In this document: one piece after another, positions 1-8,866 of the stretch | How positions within the stretch are numbered: the stretch's first letter is position 1 | Layout: each line of letters starts with the position of its first letter | Origin: Kiritimatiellia bacterium | GTDB lineage: Bacteria; Verrucomicrobiota; Kiritimatiellia; B70-G9 | Direction: 5' to 3' | NCBI GenBank assembly: GCA_012961745.1 | Contig: DTYT01000324.1 | Span: 1 to 24,149, forward strand | DNA length: 24,149 bases | Translations under genes and position numbers: made by a program | Notes under the pieces: generated by a model | The model's input: the letters and a program-made list of their open reading frames with translations, nothing else | Database searches by the model: none | What the model was told of the DNA's origin: nothing

Positions 1-2
1 AA

Positions 3-50
3 CCTTGGAGCTTTTGGGCTGGAAACTTCCAAGCCTTGGAACTCTTGGGC
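3..50. repeat. Imperfect 17-bp direct repeat around a TTCCAAG/CTTGGAA inverted repeat
   Basis: CCTTGGAGCTTTTGGGC (3-19) recurs as CCTTGGAACTCTTGGGC (34-50) with two mismatches and a 31-bp period. Between and overlapping them, 27-41 reads TTCCAAGCCTTGGAA, two 7-base arms complementary around one central base. It lies about 100 bases past the stop of the GH30 gene. It is too compact for a normal hairpin loop and has no T-tract, so a protein-binding site or dispersed intergenic element fits better than a terminator. Function unknown. Confidence 0.5.
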
Positions 51-149
51 ACTGCCGGGTGGGTACCGGAGGCAGAGTTTCCGGCGTGGCGGGGGAGGGC
101 CGCCGGGGATTTTGGCGGGACTTTGCCGGTGGTAGGGCACTGGGCGGCG

Positions 150-3100
150 TCACGGTGGGGGCGGCAGGCCCACCTTGAGCCGGTAGTACTGGCGGTGAAT
201 GTTCCAGGTATCGGCGGTGAACGTCATTTCGCCGCCTGTGCCGGGGACGGATTGCCATCCGGCGACCGCATTCCAGGCGGAACCGGAGTCGGAGCGTGAC
301 TGGAGGGTGTAAACGCGCCCGGTGGAGGAATTCCACTTCAGGATGACAAGCGTGACAGCGGGATGATGGAGACGAAAGAGCAGATGAACCGTGCCATCGT
401 GGGGATCCGTGTCGGTATAGAACTCGCTGCGGTTGTCGTAGCCGTCGCCGTCGGCGTCGGGATCTCCGTCCGATGCGTCGGTGGGGTCGAGCGCGTAGGA
501 ATATTCCCAGCCGTCGGACATGTCGTCTCCATCGCTGTCCGCCCGCGTCGGATTGCAGTTCAGGTTGGTTTCGGTGCGGTTGTCCAGTCCGTCGGCGTCG
601 TAATCTCCGTTGCTGCTCAGGACGACGATGTGGTCCTGGACGGCCGCGCTGGGATTTCCGTAGCCGTCCACGGCCCACACGTACAAGAAGGTGAGCTGGT
701 CTGAGGCGGAGGAGGTGATCGTAAGGGAGCAGTTGGTACTCCACTGGCCGCCCGGGGAGGCGAAGCTGTGCTGGGTGGCACAAAAGTAGCGGGCGATTCC
801 GGAAGCGGCGTCGGTGAATCCGCCCCAAGCGGCCTCCAGCACCGGGCAGAAGGTGTACTCCGCATTCCCTTCCAGGCTCGCCCAGGCGGCTTGCGTGTCC
901 GGGCCCTGGTTGTCGACCACCAGGGGGAAGGCGGTGAGGGTGATGGAGCTGACGTAGCCGTCGAAGGAATGTACCCGGAAGGCGAGATCGGTGACCGTGC
1001 GGCCGGAAAGATCGACGCCGGTGAGGCTGGCCCGGGTATCCCAGATGGCCCGGATGGTGTTGGGCTGCAGGTATCCGGTCTCGCTGGTGCAGGAAATCCC
1101 GGCCAGTTGCATGACCGAGGTCCGCTGTGCCCGGCTCACCGGAAGGGAGCCGGTGACGGACGCGATGGCGGCCGGGTGCCAGGAGACCTGGTTGGTGCTG
1201 AATTCCAGGTACAGCCCGCACACGTCCCCGTTGGCGTCGGTTACGCGGGTGGTGACGGCCACCAGGCCGTCGCCGTTGGTTGAGATCTGGGCGTAACCCA
1301 CCCACGAGACGGTCGGCGCCCGGGTATGGAAGACCCGGGCCTGATCCCATGCTACTGTAGGCCGGTTATAAAGGTCGCTCTGGGCTCCGACTACCCAGTG
1401 GGCCTGGTAGAGTCGATCGGCGAGATAGTGGGGAGCGCGCAGGTTACCGAGGCCGACTTCGATCGGCACGGGCTCGCTGCTCTGATCGAGGAAGCTCAAC
1501 TCGTACTGGTTTTCTCCCAGAGCGATTCCGATTCGGAGCTGGTTGGTGGCGTTCAGGTAGGCGGAGAGATTGTGGATGGTACCGGCGAAGCGCTCGGTGC
1601 CCATGCTGGCCGGGGAGTCGGTCTTGGTGTAGAAGCGGAAGGTAATCAGGTCGGCTTCCTGATCGTAGTAACCGTAGAGTCCGCAGGAATTGGTCACCCA
1701 CCACGGGTTGTCTCTCTCGGAGCAGATACCCAGGATAGTTTCGCCGTCGTAGCCGTCCTTGGTGTGGGAGAGGGCGATGGTGCTGAGAGTGGCGCAGAAG
1801 ACATACCAGGCGCTGGTGTCGTTCCAGGAAATCGGGTTGGTGGTGGCGTATGCGCTGGTCTGGTAGTAACTGGTGCCCGGTGTCACCCAGAACTGACCGT
1901 TGCTTTCGGTGAAGGTGGCGGAATCCCAATCGCCGATCCGGGTCCATATATTGCTCATCTGCGTGTCGTCGAAGGCATCGTAGACGTAGGTGGTGTGAGC
2001 CTGCGGCACCCCAGTGGTGGATGGCACAGCATCCTGCCAGGAAAGACTGAGCTTGTCGAAGTAGACCGAACCGTACTGGCTGGGGCTGGAAGAGAGCAGG
2101 CAGGTGATACGGCCGGAAACCACGTTGAGCGGTGGAACCGATGAAACTTGGTATTTGAGCCAGAGGTCATATTGAATATCCGGCAGGTAGTGAGCGGACT
2201 CCGCGTAGCCGATGAGCTGACCGGAGGAGTCGTACCATTCCAGCGCCAGGGCCGCGTAGGTCTGGGCGCCACCGAAAGGTTCCCCGCTTTCGGACATGAT
2301 GTATCCCGACAGCAGGTACTCCTTGGCCGGGTCGGCCGGGATGCTCTGGACGAGTTTCTGGGTTCCGTCACCGCTGCCGGATTTCCACAGCTTCAGCGAC
2401 TGCTTCAGGTGCAGCGTCGGGGATACCTTGATCGCGCCGGCGTATTCTGAGCCGACCGGATACCAGCAGGGGACATTGGTGAGGAAGCCCGGCGGCCCGT
2501 CTTCAAAGCTGAGGTTGCCGGCCAGGAGCACTTCGGCACTGTCGAATTCGAGTCGCAGAGTGACAATGCGATTGCCGGAATAGCCGAACTTCCTGCCGGT
2601 AGGCCAGGTGCTCCAGGTTTCCGGGGTGCCGCGGCTCCCGCTGGCGGTGCGGACCGACGTGTAGTGGGTTTCGCTATAGGCCACCGCCGGCAGGATGGTG
2701 CTGTCGTAGTCGGTCTGGTCGAAGCTGAAGTCGAGCAACAGGTTGCTTTCGCCGCTGACAGAGAGGGGGGTGTCCAGTGGTACGGCAAGCCACCCCGAAA
2801 AGTTACTGGGGACGCTTATGGTTCCTGAATAGATTTGCTGCCAGCGGTCATTGATGAAATGGTCCGGCAGGGCGTTGGTTGCGGTTTCCTGGGCGCGGAT
2901 GACGTAGTTCTGGAGGGGACAGGCGGGGGGGCTGAAGACATAAATGTAGATCTGGGTGATAGTTCCCGCGCGGCCAACGTCGTCGGCATGGTAGAGAACC
3001 ATGGTCCGGTGCTTGGGATAGCGGGAGTCGAGGGGCGAAGGCCAGTTGAACGACGGATCCACGGTTCCGACTTGAACCTGTCTTTCCTGCGGCTCGCCGT

Positions 3101-5864
3101 CGGCCTCGACTCCGGCGGTGGAAGGCAGGCGGGACTCGCTCCAGACCCTGCATTCCTCCCAGCGTACGGAACCGCGGCCGTCCTGGTTGTTGGCACCGGC
3201 GAGCTGATAGCCGCATTCGTAGAGGGTAGCGCCGAGGTTGTGACTCCCGGTGGGCGATCCGGACACGACCGACCAGACTACCGGATCGCCGCCGGAGAGA
3301 GCCTCCACCTGGTAGTCATAATATGTCAGCACGAAAACCAGCTCGCATCCGCCGTTCAGCTGCGCGGCGGCATTGGAGATCACCGCGGCAAACCGGATAT
3401 TTCCGACCGTACCGGCGGCATTGGTCTTGGTAATGAACTCGAGAAGCAGGGTATCGGCTGACTGGTCGTACCCGGCCCGCAGGTACGCGGCGTTGGTAGC
3501 TTCGTCTAGGCTGCCCTGCGGGCCCCAACCCGAGGCGATGCCCTGGATGGCGTAGATGTCCGGATCACCGGCGGTGGAACTGCGGGCGACTGTCAAAGTC
3601 GAAAGGACTGCGGCGAAGGAGTAGCTTAAGCCGTCATCGTTCCAGTGGATCGGGCGGACGGAGTTGCAGCCGGTCACGGCGTCGTCGGCGTCGGCGGGCT
3701 GTATCTCGAGAACCCCGCCGGTCTCGGTGACCTCGCTTGTGCTGTCATTGAACCGCTTCCAGAGCGAAGTGGATAGGATTCCGTCCTCGAAGTCGTCGAA
3801 GAGGATGTTGCCGACCAGGGGAGTGAAATTGAAGTCCGCCAGAATCAATTCCTGGGTTGCTCCCGGAGGTTGGGCATTGTAAGGCCAGAGGGAAATGTTC
3901 ACCCACTCGTCCGTATCACCAGGAACATCGTCTCCTTCGTAGGTCCAGTCGGCCAGGACCGCCGTGCTGTCGGGCGGGTCGCTCGAGTGTCCGTACCAGA
4001 TGCGATAGTGCACGCGGCGCGGAGTCCAGGCGAATTCCACCGTGACCAATTCCGAGGTGAAGGAGGCTGCAAATTCCGCCAAGTGGCCGGACTGGTATGC
4101 CGGCTGGATAGCGAACCGAATGTTGGTCTGGGGTGTCTCGAAGGCCCTTCCGATGTGCACATCCAGCTCGTGGGCGGCATCGAACGCGGTGCGGAAGGTG
4201 GCAACGAGGTTGGTGTCCAACTGGTCGGGATTGGTTTCCAGGTGCCACCGGTAGCGGCCGAATCCGGGGCTGGTGGCCGAATTGAGTCCCGCCGCGTACC
4301 AGAGACCGTCCCGCGCGGTGATCTGCAGGTGGAGACGATTGCTGGAGTCCAGCCGGAGGTTGGCCGCATTCCAGTAGTTTCCGCCCGGCTCGCCGTAAGA
4401 GTCCTCGACGTTCCAGGTCCACCCGGCCCAGTAGAGTTGCCGGGGGGCGAATACCGGCCGGTCGCTGGTCTGCTGGAGCAGGTAGGTCTGGTCTGCACTG
4501 GTCAGCCAGACGTCAACGGTGGCCCCCGGGGTCGGAGGCCAGTGGAAAGTGGCCAGAGTGTCCGGCGGCAACGGATAGGTGAGCGATTGCCCGTCCCAGC
4601 GGATGACGAAATTCCGTGTGGTTTCACTGTCGTTGTAGGCGATCAGCACCAGGTTACTGTCGGGATTGCGGAAGGCGGTGGCGCAGGGCGAGGGGGATGA
4701 TTCCTGCAGGCCGATGCGATAGGCGCCGGGGCGGACGAATTTGGCGATGTGGCCCAGCGTATAATAGTCGGCATTCCGGGTGATCTCCCCGGAAGCGGTG
4801 TCCAAAGTGAGGACCCCTGTACAGTCGGCACATCCTCCGGCTATCTTGGGACCGTGGTTCTGGTCGAGAAGGAGGTTCCATTTCAGGATGGAACTTCCCC
4901 AATTGCGGGTCACGCCGATGAGTAGATTTAGGGCGTCGTATTCCAGGATTGGGGCAAATCCGCCGCTCCAGGCTCCCGCAGAGAGCTCGGTGAAGTGCAC
5001 CTCCTTGTCCGGATGCTGGTCATGAATGAGTGTTTGGGCCAGTACGTCCCCGGCGTAGCCGTGAAAAGCTGATCCCGAGACGTAGGCGCGGGTTTCGGGG
5101 GCATTGAGCACATCGACGGGGTAGTCATAATTATCCCAATTATGGTCGTAGATCCAGAGCTCGGTGTCCACCGCATTGCTCTGAAAAAGGCTTCCCACCA
5201 GCGAAGCAAGGCGAACCGCTGCGGTAGCTGACAGGTACATTCCCGGATAATCGCCGGGCTCGAAGAGCGGCTCGTTCTGCAGGGTGAGCGCATGAATATG
5301 GAGGGAGTGATTGCTGTAGGCCTGGACATATTCCAGGAAATACTGTGCGAGTGTGTCGTAGCAGTCCGTGCGGAGTCTGCCCTGGAAGAGATTGGTGCTG
5401 GTCTTCATCCAGGCCGGCGGACTCCAGGGGGAGCCTACGATGGCTACCCGTGGATTGATGGAAACGATCTCCTGGAGGGTGGGTATGATCCACAACTCGT
5501 CTCGTGAGACGTTGAAATTTGTAAGCGCGAAGTCTGTTTCTCCCGGTGGCATGTCGTCGTAGGTGTAGTCTTCCAGGCGGAAGTCGGAAGATCCCATGGG
5601 ATGACGCACCAGGGTGAAGCCCACTCCCTGAATCGGATCAAACAGCTCGGCCAGCAGATTAGTCCGTTGCGGATAGCTCAGCTCGTTTTGGAGCAGCCAG
5701 GCGGATGATTCGCTAAGGGCGGCACCGAATCCCAGCATGCGCTGGAAGGTTTGGGTGGGATAGATCTCGATAATCACCTCTTCGGCGGTGGCCTGGGGCA
5801 GCCGGGTGAGCAGTGTGAAGGGCAGCAATAGAGTTGGCAGCGTCAGCTTATGGCGCAGCTTCAT
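150..5864 (-). CDS. Secreted multimodular GH30 family glycoside hydrolase
   Basis: Exported glycosidase of the GH30 (clan GH-A) type, which cleaves beta-linked glucans, xylans or glucosylceramide; the substrate here is unknown. I start at ATG 5864, giving 1,904 aa, because it opens directly on a signal peptide (MKLRHKLTLPTLLLPF...ATA). A GTG at 5888 would add eight residues, which are counted in the numbers below. Residues 36-450 are the catalytic unit: FQRMLGFGAALSES, VGSPWSPPAWMKT, acid/base Glu206 in LTLQNEP, nucleophile Glu301 in HFTELS. Next come a concanavalin-like domain (about 480-690), two related modules (about 696-920 and 1300-1525), a jelly-roll stretch (about 940-1115), a CBM4/22-like domain (about 1120-1285), Ig-like segments, and calcium-type DxDxDG repeats (1761-1832). 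The C-terminal 80 residues (YTLQS...YYRLKV) resemble the ends of PVC-group exoproteins. The family assignment is secure; the accessory folds are inferred. Confidence 0.9.
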   Translation of the reverse strand: MKLRHKLTLPTLLLPFTLLTRLPQATAEEVIIEIYPTQTFQRMLGFGAALSESSAWLLQNELSYPQRTNLLAELFDPIQGVGFTLVRHPMGSSDFRLEDYTYDDMPPGETDFALTNFNVSRDELWIIPTLQEIVSINPRVAIVGSPWSPPAWMKTSTNLFQGRLRTDCYDTLAQYFLEYVQAYSNHSLHIHALTLQNEPLFEPGDYPGMYLSATAAVRLASLVGSLFQSNAVDTELWIYDHNWDNYDYPVDVLNAPETRAYVSGSAFHGYAGDVLAQTLIHDQHPDKEVHFTELSAGAWSGGFAPILEYDALNLLIGVTRNWGSSILKWNLLLDQNHGPKIAGGCADCTGVLTLDTASGEITRNADYYTLGHIAKFVRPGAYRIGLQESSPSPCATAFRNPDSNLVLIAYNDSETTRNFVIRWDGQSLTYPLPPDTLATFHWPPTPGATVDVWLTSADQTYLLQQTSDRPVFAPRQLYWAGWTWNVEDSYGEPGGNYWNAANLRLDSSNRLHLQITARDGLWYAAGLNSATSPGFGRYRWHLETNPDQLDTNLVATFRTAFDAAHELDVHIGRAFETPQTNIRFAIQPAYQSGHLAEFAASFTSELVTVEFAWTPRRVHYRIWYGHSSDPPDSTAVLADWTYEGDDVPGDTDEWVNISLWPYNAQPPGATQELILADFNFTPLVGNILFDDFEDGILSTSLWKRFNDSTSEVTETGGVLEIQPADADDAVTGCNSVRPIHWNDDGLSYSFAAVLSTLTVARSSTAGDPDIYAIQGIASGWGPQGSLDEATNAAYLRAGYDQSADTLLLEFITKTNAAGTVGNIRFAAVISNAAAQLNGGCELVFVLTYYDYQVEALSGGDPVVWSVVSGSPTGSHNLGATLYECGYQLAGANNQDGRGSVRWEECRVWSESRLPSTAGVEADGEPQERQVQVGTVDPSFNWPSPLDSRYPKHRTMVLYHADDVGRAGTITQIYIYVFSPPACPLQNYVIRAQETATNALPDHFINDRWQQIYSGTISVPSNFSGWLAVPLDTPLSVSGESNLLLDFSFDQTDYDSTILPAVAYSETHYTSVRTASGSRGTPETWSTWPTGRKFGYSGNRIVTLRLEFDSAEVLLAGNLSFEDGPPGFLTNVPCWYPVGSEYAGAIKVSPTLHLKQSLKLWKSGSGDGTQKLVQSIPADPAKEYLLSGYIMSESGEPFGGAQTYAALALEWYDSSGQLIGYAESAHYLPDIQYDLWLKYQVSSVPPLNVVSGRITCLLSSSPSQYGSVYFDKLSLSWQDAVPSTTGVPQAHTTYVYDAFDDTQMSNIWTRIGDWDSATFTESNGQFWVTPGTSYYQTSAYATTNPISWNDTSAWYVFCATLSTIALSHTKDGYDGETILGICSERDNPWWVTNSCGLYGYYDQEADLITFRFYTKTDSPASMGTERFAGTIHNLSAYLNATNQLRIGIALGENQYELSFLDQSSEPVPIEVGLGNLRAPHYLADRLYQAHWVVGAQSDLYNRPTVAWDQARVFHTRAPTVSWVGYAQISTNGDGLVAVTTRVTDANGDVCGLYLEFSTNQVSWHPAAIASVTGSLPVSRAQRTSVMQLAGISCTSETGYLQPNTIRAIWDTRASLTGVDLSGRTVTDLAFRVHSFDGYVSSITLTAFPLVVDNQGPDTQAAWASLEGNAEYTFCPVLEAAWGGFTDAASGIARYFCATQHSFASPGGQWSTNCSLTITSSASDQLTFLYVWAVDGYGNPSAAVQDHIVVLSSNGDYDADGLDNRTETNLNCNPTRADSDGDDMSDGWEYSYALDPTDASDGDPDADGDGYDNRSEFYTDTDPHDGTVHLLFRLHHPAVTLVILKWNSSTGRVYTLQSRSDSGSAWNAVAGWQSVPGTGGEMTFTADTWNIHRQYYRLKVGLPPPP

Positions 5865-5945
5865 TGGCGGGACCGCTCCCGAAACCACACTACCCGTCCG
5901 GCCGGGGATTGTTTAGCGCGATCGAGGACTTACCGGTCGGTTATC

Positions 5946-5955
5946 CAAGCGCTTG
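5946..5955. promoter_or_regulatory. LacI/GalR-type operator candidate upstream of the GH30 gene
   Basis: CAAGCGCTTG is a perfect 10-bp palindrome with a central CG. LacI-family and cre operators are typically built around AAGCGCTT. It lies about 82 bases upstream of the GH30 ATG, a plausible place for sugar-dependent control. No cognate regulator is encoded in the window, and the outer positions of the consensus are only partly symmetrical. Confidence 0.35.
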
Positions 5956-6111
5956 TTGCCTCTGCCCATCTATTCCGCGGATTATGGGGCAAGATCAGCA
6001 GGAACGCCGGACCCGCCTTGGAGGGCCCCTTCAGCGCGGAGGTTCGGCTTCCAGCTTGCCTGCCTCTCTTCGGCATGCCGCGCCCTAGGAACCCCTCTCT
6101 GCGGGGCGGAT

Positions 6112-6133
6112 CTCGGACTTTTAAAAGTCCGAG
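6112..6133. repeat. Perfect 22-bp palindrome
   Basis: CTCGGACTTTT (6112-6122) is followed immediately by its exact reverse complement (6123-6133). As RNA it would form a 9-bp stem with a TTAA loop on either strand, followed by purine-rich GAAGAAGG rather than a T-tract. It could be an operator, a bidirectional RNA structure or a dispersed intergenic element. Confidence 0.7.
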
Positions 6134-6442
6134 AAGAAGGAAGGGAGGGTAGTGTCTCCGTCTCGCTCGCAGCCGGGACAGGTCCCGGGCAACTACTACA
6201 GTTCTAGTACTGCGCTGCTACACTCCTGACAAGCCCTGCCATACAGTCCTACCGCAGCCCGGGGAATTTCACGGGCGGCCTGTCAAGCGGAGCGTGGTTT
6301 GATCCGGGAGAAGCGGAGAATCCACGTCGGCGAACAATTCAGGTTAGAGTTTTTTCAGCCTTGCAAAGGGGCACAAAATATCGTGGGCTACTCCACGCCG
6401 CAACCGCTCGAACGGGACGGGTGGGCGGCTGCGGAAGTCGTA

Positions 6443-8866
6443 ATGACGGCCAGACGAGCAGCCGAAAATTCCATCACCGTAGTGGGCCTGATGGCCCTGG
6501 CGCTGGTGGCCTTTCGGGTGGTGCTGCCTGCGGGGGTGACCCTGTTCACTACGGATGACGCAATCGGAGACCTCCAGTTGCGCAAGGCGGCTTTGCCCGC
6601 GGGATTCCTTTCGTACTGGGTGGACAGCCCGCTTGCGGGAGTGGGCAGCTTTCTTAACCTGAACTGGACCAACCTGCTCCTATGGTGGTTGCCCCTGGAG
6701 GTATTCACGGACTGGATTCACGCCGTCGACTTGGGGGTGGCTTCATTCCTGTTCTACCTTTTTCTGCGCCGGAGGCAGTTTTCTTCAGCGGCCGCTGTGG
6801 TTGGATTGCTGGCGGCATTCTGGACCGGGACCAACCTCTACCTCTGTTACGCAGGACATATCGGAAAGTATGGCCTGCTGATTTTCGCCGCCTTGTACAT
6901 GCTGGCTGTGGATGTCGCCGTAGAACGGCGTTCGCCGGCCTGGGGTGCGGTTTCCGGACTCGCTGCCGGGGGGATGTTCCTGGAACAACCCGACCTTGCC
7001 TTCTTTTTTGCGATCTTCTGGGGGGGGTACACGCTATGGCGATTGTGGGTCAGCAGCCGGGGAGCGGGGCTCAATGGTTGGATGAAGCTTCTGATACCCC
7101 TGGTGCTGGTCGCAGCCTTGGTGGGTTTTCGACCCTTATGGGAAGGATATCGGACGGCGATCCGCGGGGTTGCGGCAATCAGCCGCACGGCGGAGGAAAG
7201 GTGGGATTTTGTGACCCAATGGAGCTGGCCGCCGGAAGAATGTGTCGATTTCGTAGCGCCGGGATTCATGGGATGGCGCAGCGGCGAGCCGGATGGTCCT
7301 TACTGGGGTCGGATGGGCCGGTCGGCGGGATGGGAAAGAACTCACCGGGGATTCATGAATTTCAAGCTGGAAAACCAGTATATGGGATTTGGGGTGATAT
7401 TACTGGGGCTCCTTGCTGTGATGTACGCCTGGGATCGCCGTCGCAGCGGCAGCAGCCCGGGGGCGGCAGATCTCAGACTGTGGTCGGTGATCGCCGCGGT
7501 TGCGTTGCTGCTTTCCTTCGGCAAGTACTTCCCTTTGTACCGCGTTCTATTCCGGTTGCCGGTCGTTTCCGGCGTCCGCAATCCGAACAAGTTTCTGCAT
7601 GTCTTTCAGTTGGCCGTGGGAGTTCTGGCGGCGGGGGGCGTGGATGTTTGGCTCAAGGCCGGGCGGGATGATGACGCCCGGCGGGTGCTGCGGCGACTGA
7701 TATGGCTTGGGGCGAGCGCTGCCGGGGTGCTGTTGATTGCGGCACTGTGGACTGTGGTGGCGCGGGAGGAGGTGGTGACATCGTTCCTCCGCAAAGGTTG
7801 GCCGCAGGCACTGGCGGATGTGATTGCGGCGAATATAGTCCGAGCACTATTCCACGGGGGAGTGGTTGCCGCGCTGATTACGGGACTGCTGGCGGTGCGC
7901 AATGGCGGGGCGAGGCTGGCCGCAGCGTTGAAACCATGGGCGCTGGTGTTACTGGCAGGCGCCGACCCGCTCTCCATAGCGGGCCATTACATCCGGCCCA
8001 TGGAACTGTCTCCGATTACCCGGAACTGCGTGGGTGAATATCTCAGCCGGAAGACAACCGACCGTCGCGTGGCGCTGCTGCGCCAGGACGGACCCTATGG
8101 CTATCTTCTGACATTTGTTCTTCCGTACCATTCGATTCCCGTGGTGAACATAACCCAGATGCCACGCATGCCGGCCGATTACCGCCGTCTTGTGCAGTAC
8201 GGAGTGCGCGATCCGCTGCGGATGTGGGAGCTCTGCGGCGCGGGATATTTGGTAGGTCCGCGCGAGGTGCTCGCCCGGGTCGCGCAGGACAGTCGGTGGC
8301 GAGGACGTATCCAGCCGGAATACGGCTTCGACCTGGTTTCCGCCGACGGCGGAGTGGGATGTTTCCCCTCCCGGAAGGATGCCGGGCACGTGGTGGCACG
8401 GATCGCGGATGCGCCGGGAATGTTCAGTATCGCTGCGACGGTTAAGGAGGCCGAAGGGGATCGGATCCTGGAGGAGATTTTCGCTGCGGGCCTGCGCCCG
8501 GGACGCGATGTGGTTGTTGCGAGAGGACCGGGGGGAAGGCCGCAGCCGGATACGGGGACGGTGCAACTGCAAGTGATCGAGGCAGCTCCGGGACGCGCGG
8601 TTGTGGAGGTGCGTTCTTCCGGGTCGGCACTGTTGCGGTATGCCACGCGATTTGATCCCGACTGGGAAGTTACGGTTGACGGTAGGAGCACCAGACTACT
8701 GCGCTGTGATTACCTGTTTCAGGCGGTCATGGTTCCGGAAGGCTTTCATCGGGTCGAGTTCCGGTACCGGCCACCAGTCTGGCCCTTGCTCTTACAGGCC
8801 TTGGGTATGGCACTGGGGGGCGGGGGATTGGCGGCAGCTATTCTGGGTATGCGGAAGGCGACATGA
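6443..8866 (+). CDS. YfhO-like polytopic membrane protein
   Basis: Large inner-membrane protein (807 aa from this start) of the YfhO type, a family linked to glycosylation of envelope polymers and related in topology to GT-C glycosyltransferases. About ten hydrophobic segments run from residue 11 onward. The C-terminal soluble part (about 730-780) carries the family signature RFDPDWEVTVDG...CDYLFQAVMVPEGFHRVEFRY, then a final membrane segment. I chose ATG 6443 because the transmembrane region follows at once and GGAAG lies six bases upstream. The frame is open to a TTG at 6299, but the extra 48 residues look unlike protein of this family. The stop overlaps the next start (ATGA), so it is co-transcribed with the GT2 gene, which may supply or use the same lipid-linked sugar. 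The substrate is unknown. Confidence 0.8.
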   Translation: MTARRAAENSITVVGLMALALVAFRVVLPAGVTLFTTDDAIGDLQLRKAALPAGFLSYWVDSPLAGVGSFLNLNWTNLLLWWLPLEVFTDWIHAVDLGVASFLFYLFLRRRQFSSAAAVVGLLAAFWTGTNLYLCYAGHIGKYGLLIFAALYMLAVDVAVERRSPAWGAVSGLAAGGMFLEQPDLAFFFAIFWGGYTLWRLWVSSRGAGLNGWMKLLIPLVLVAALVGFRPLWEGYRTAIRGVAAISRTAEERWDFVTQWSWPPEECVDFVAPGFMGWRSGEPDGPYWGRMGRSAGWERTHRGFMNFKLENQYMGFGVILLGLLAVMYAWDRRRSGSSPGAADLRLWSVIAAVALLLSFGKYFPLYRVLFRLPVVSGVRNPNKFLHVFQLAVGVLAAGGVDVWLKAGRDDDARRVLRRLIWLGASAAGVLLIAALWTVVAREEVVTSFLRKGWPQALADVIAANIVRALFHGGVVAALITGLLAVRNGGARLAAALKPWALVLLAGADPLSIAGHYIRPMELSPITRNCVGEYLSRKTTDRRVALLRQDGPYGYLLTFVLPYHSIPVVNITQMPRMPADYRRLVQYGVRDPLRMWELCGAGYLVGPREVLARVAQDSRWRGRIQPEYGFDLVSADGGVGCFPSRKDAGHVVARIADAPGMFSIAATVKEAEGDRILEEIFAAGLRPGRDVVVARGPGGRPQPDTGTVQLQVIEAAPGRAVVEVRSSGSALLRYATRFDPDWEVTVDGRSTRLLRCDYLFQAVMVPEGFHRVEFRYRPPVWPLLLQALGMALGGGGLAAAILGMRKAT

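Larger units (their letters stand above)
5865..6442. other. Divergent intergenic region between the GH30 and YfhO-like genes
   Basis: About 580 bases separate the two divergently transcribed starts. No convincing gene was found; the short frames here look like chance. The region holds a LacI-type palindrome (5946-5955), CGGCATGCCG (6071-6080), a 22-bp perfect palindrome (6112-6133) and a near-palindrome CAGTTCTAGTACTG (6199-6212). An A/T-rich patch at 6346-6382 could hold the promoter of the YfhO-like gene, but I see no clear -35/-10 pair. Confidence 0.55.

Noticed and set aside
363..532. Short tandem-like GTCGGCGTC stretches suggesting a DNA repeat
   Set aside because: They are the codons of the Asp-rich calcium loops (DADGDG) on the minus strand, so protein repetition explains them.
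768..2144. Long open frames opposite the GH30 gene on the plus strand
   Set aside because: They are antisense shadows of a gene with catalytic motifs and a signal peptide. Their Gly/Val/Arg-rich translations show no domain.
5834..6207. Small open frames in the divergent intergenic region
   Set aside because: Three overlapping frames span palindromes and lack ribosome sites or domain features; one runs through the 22-bp palindrome. They look like chance.
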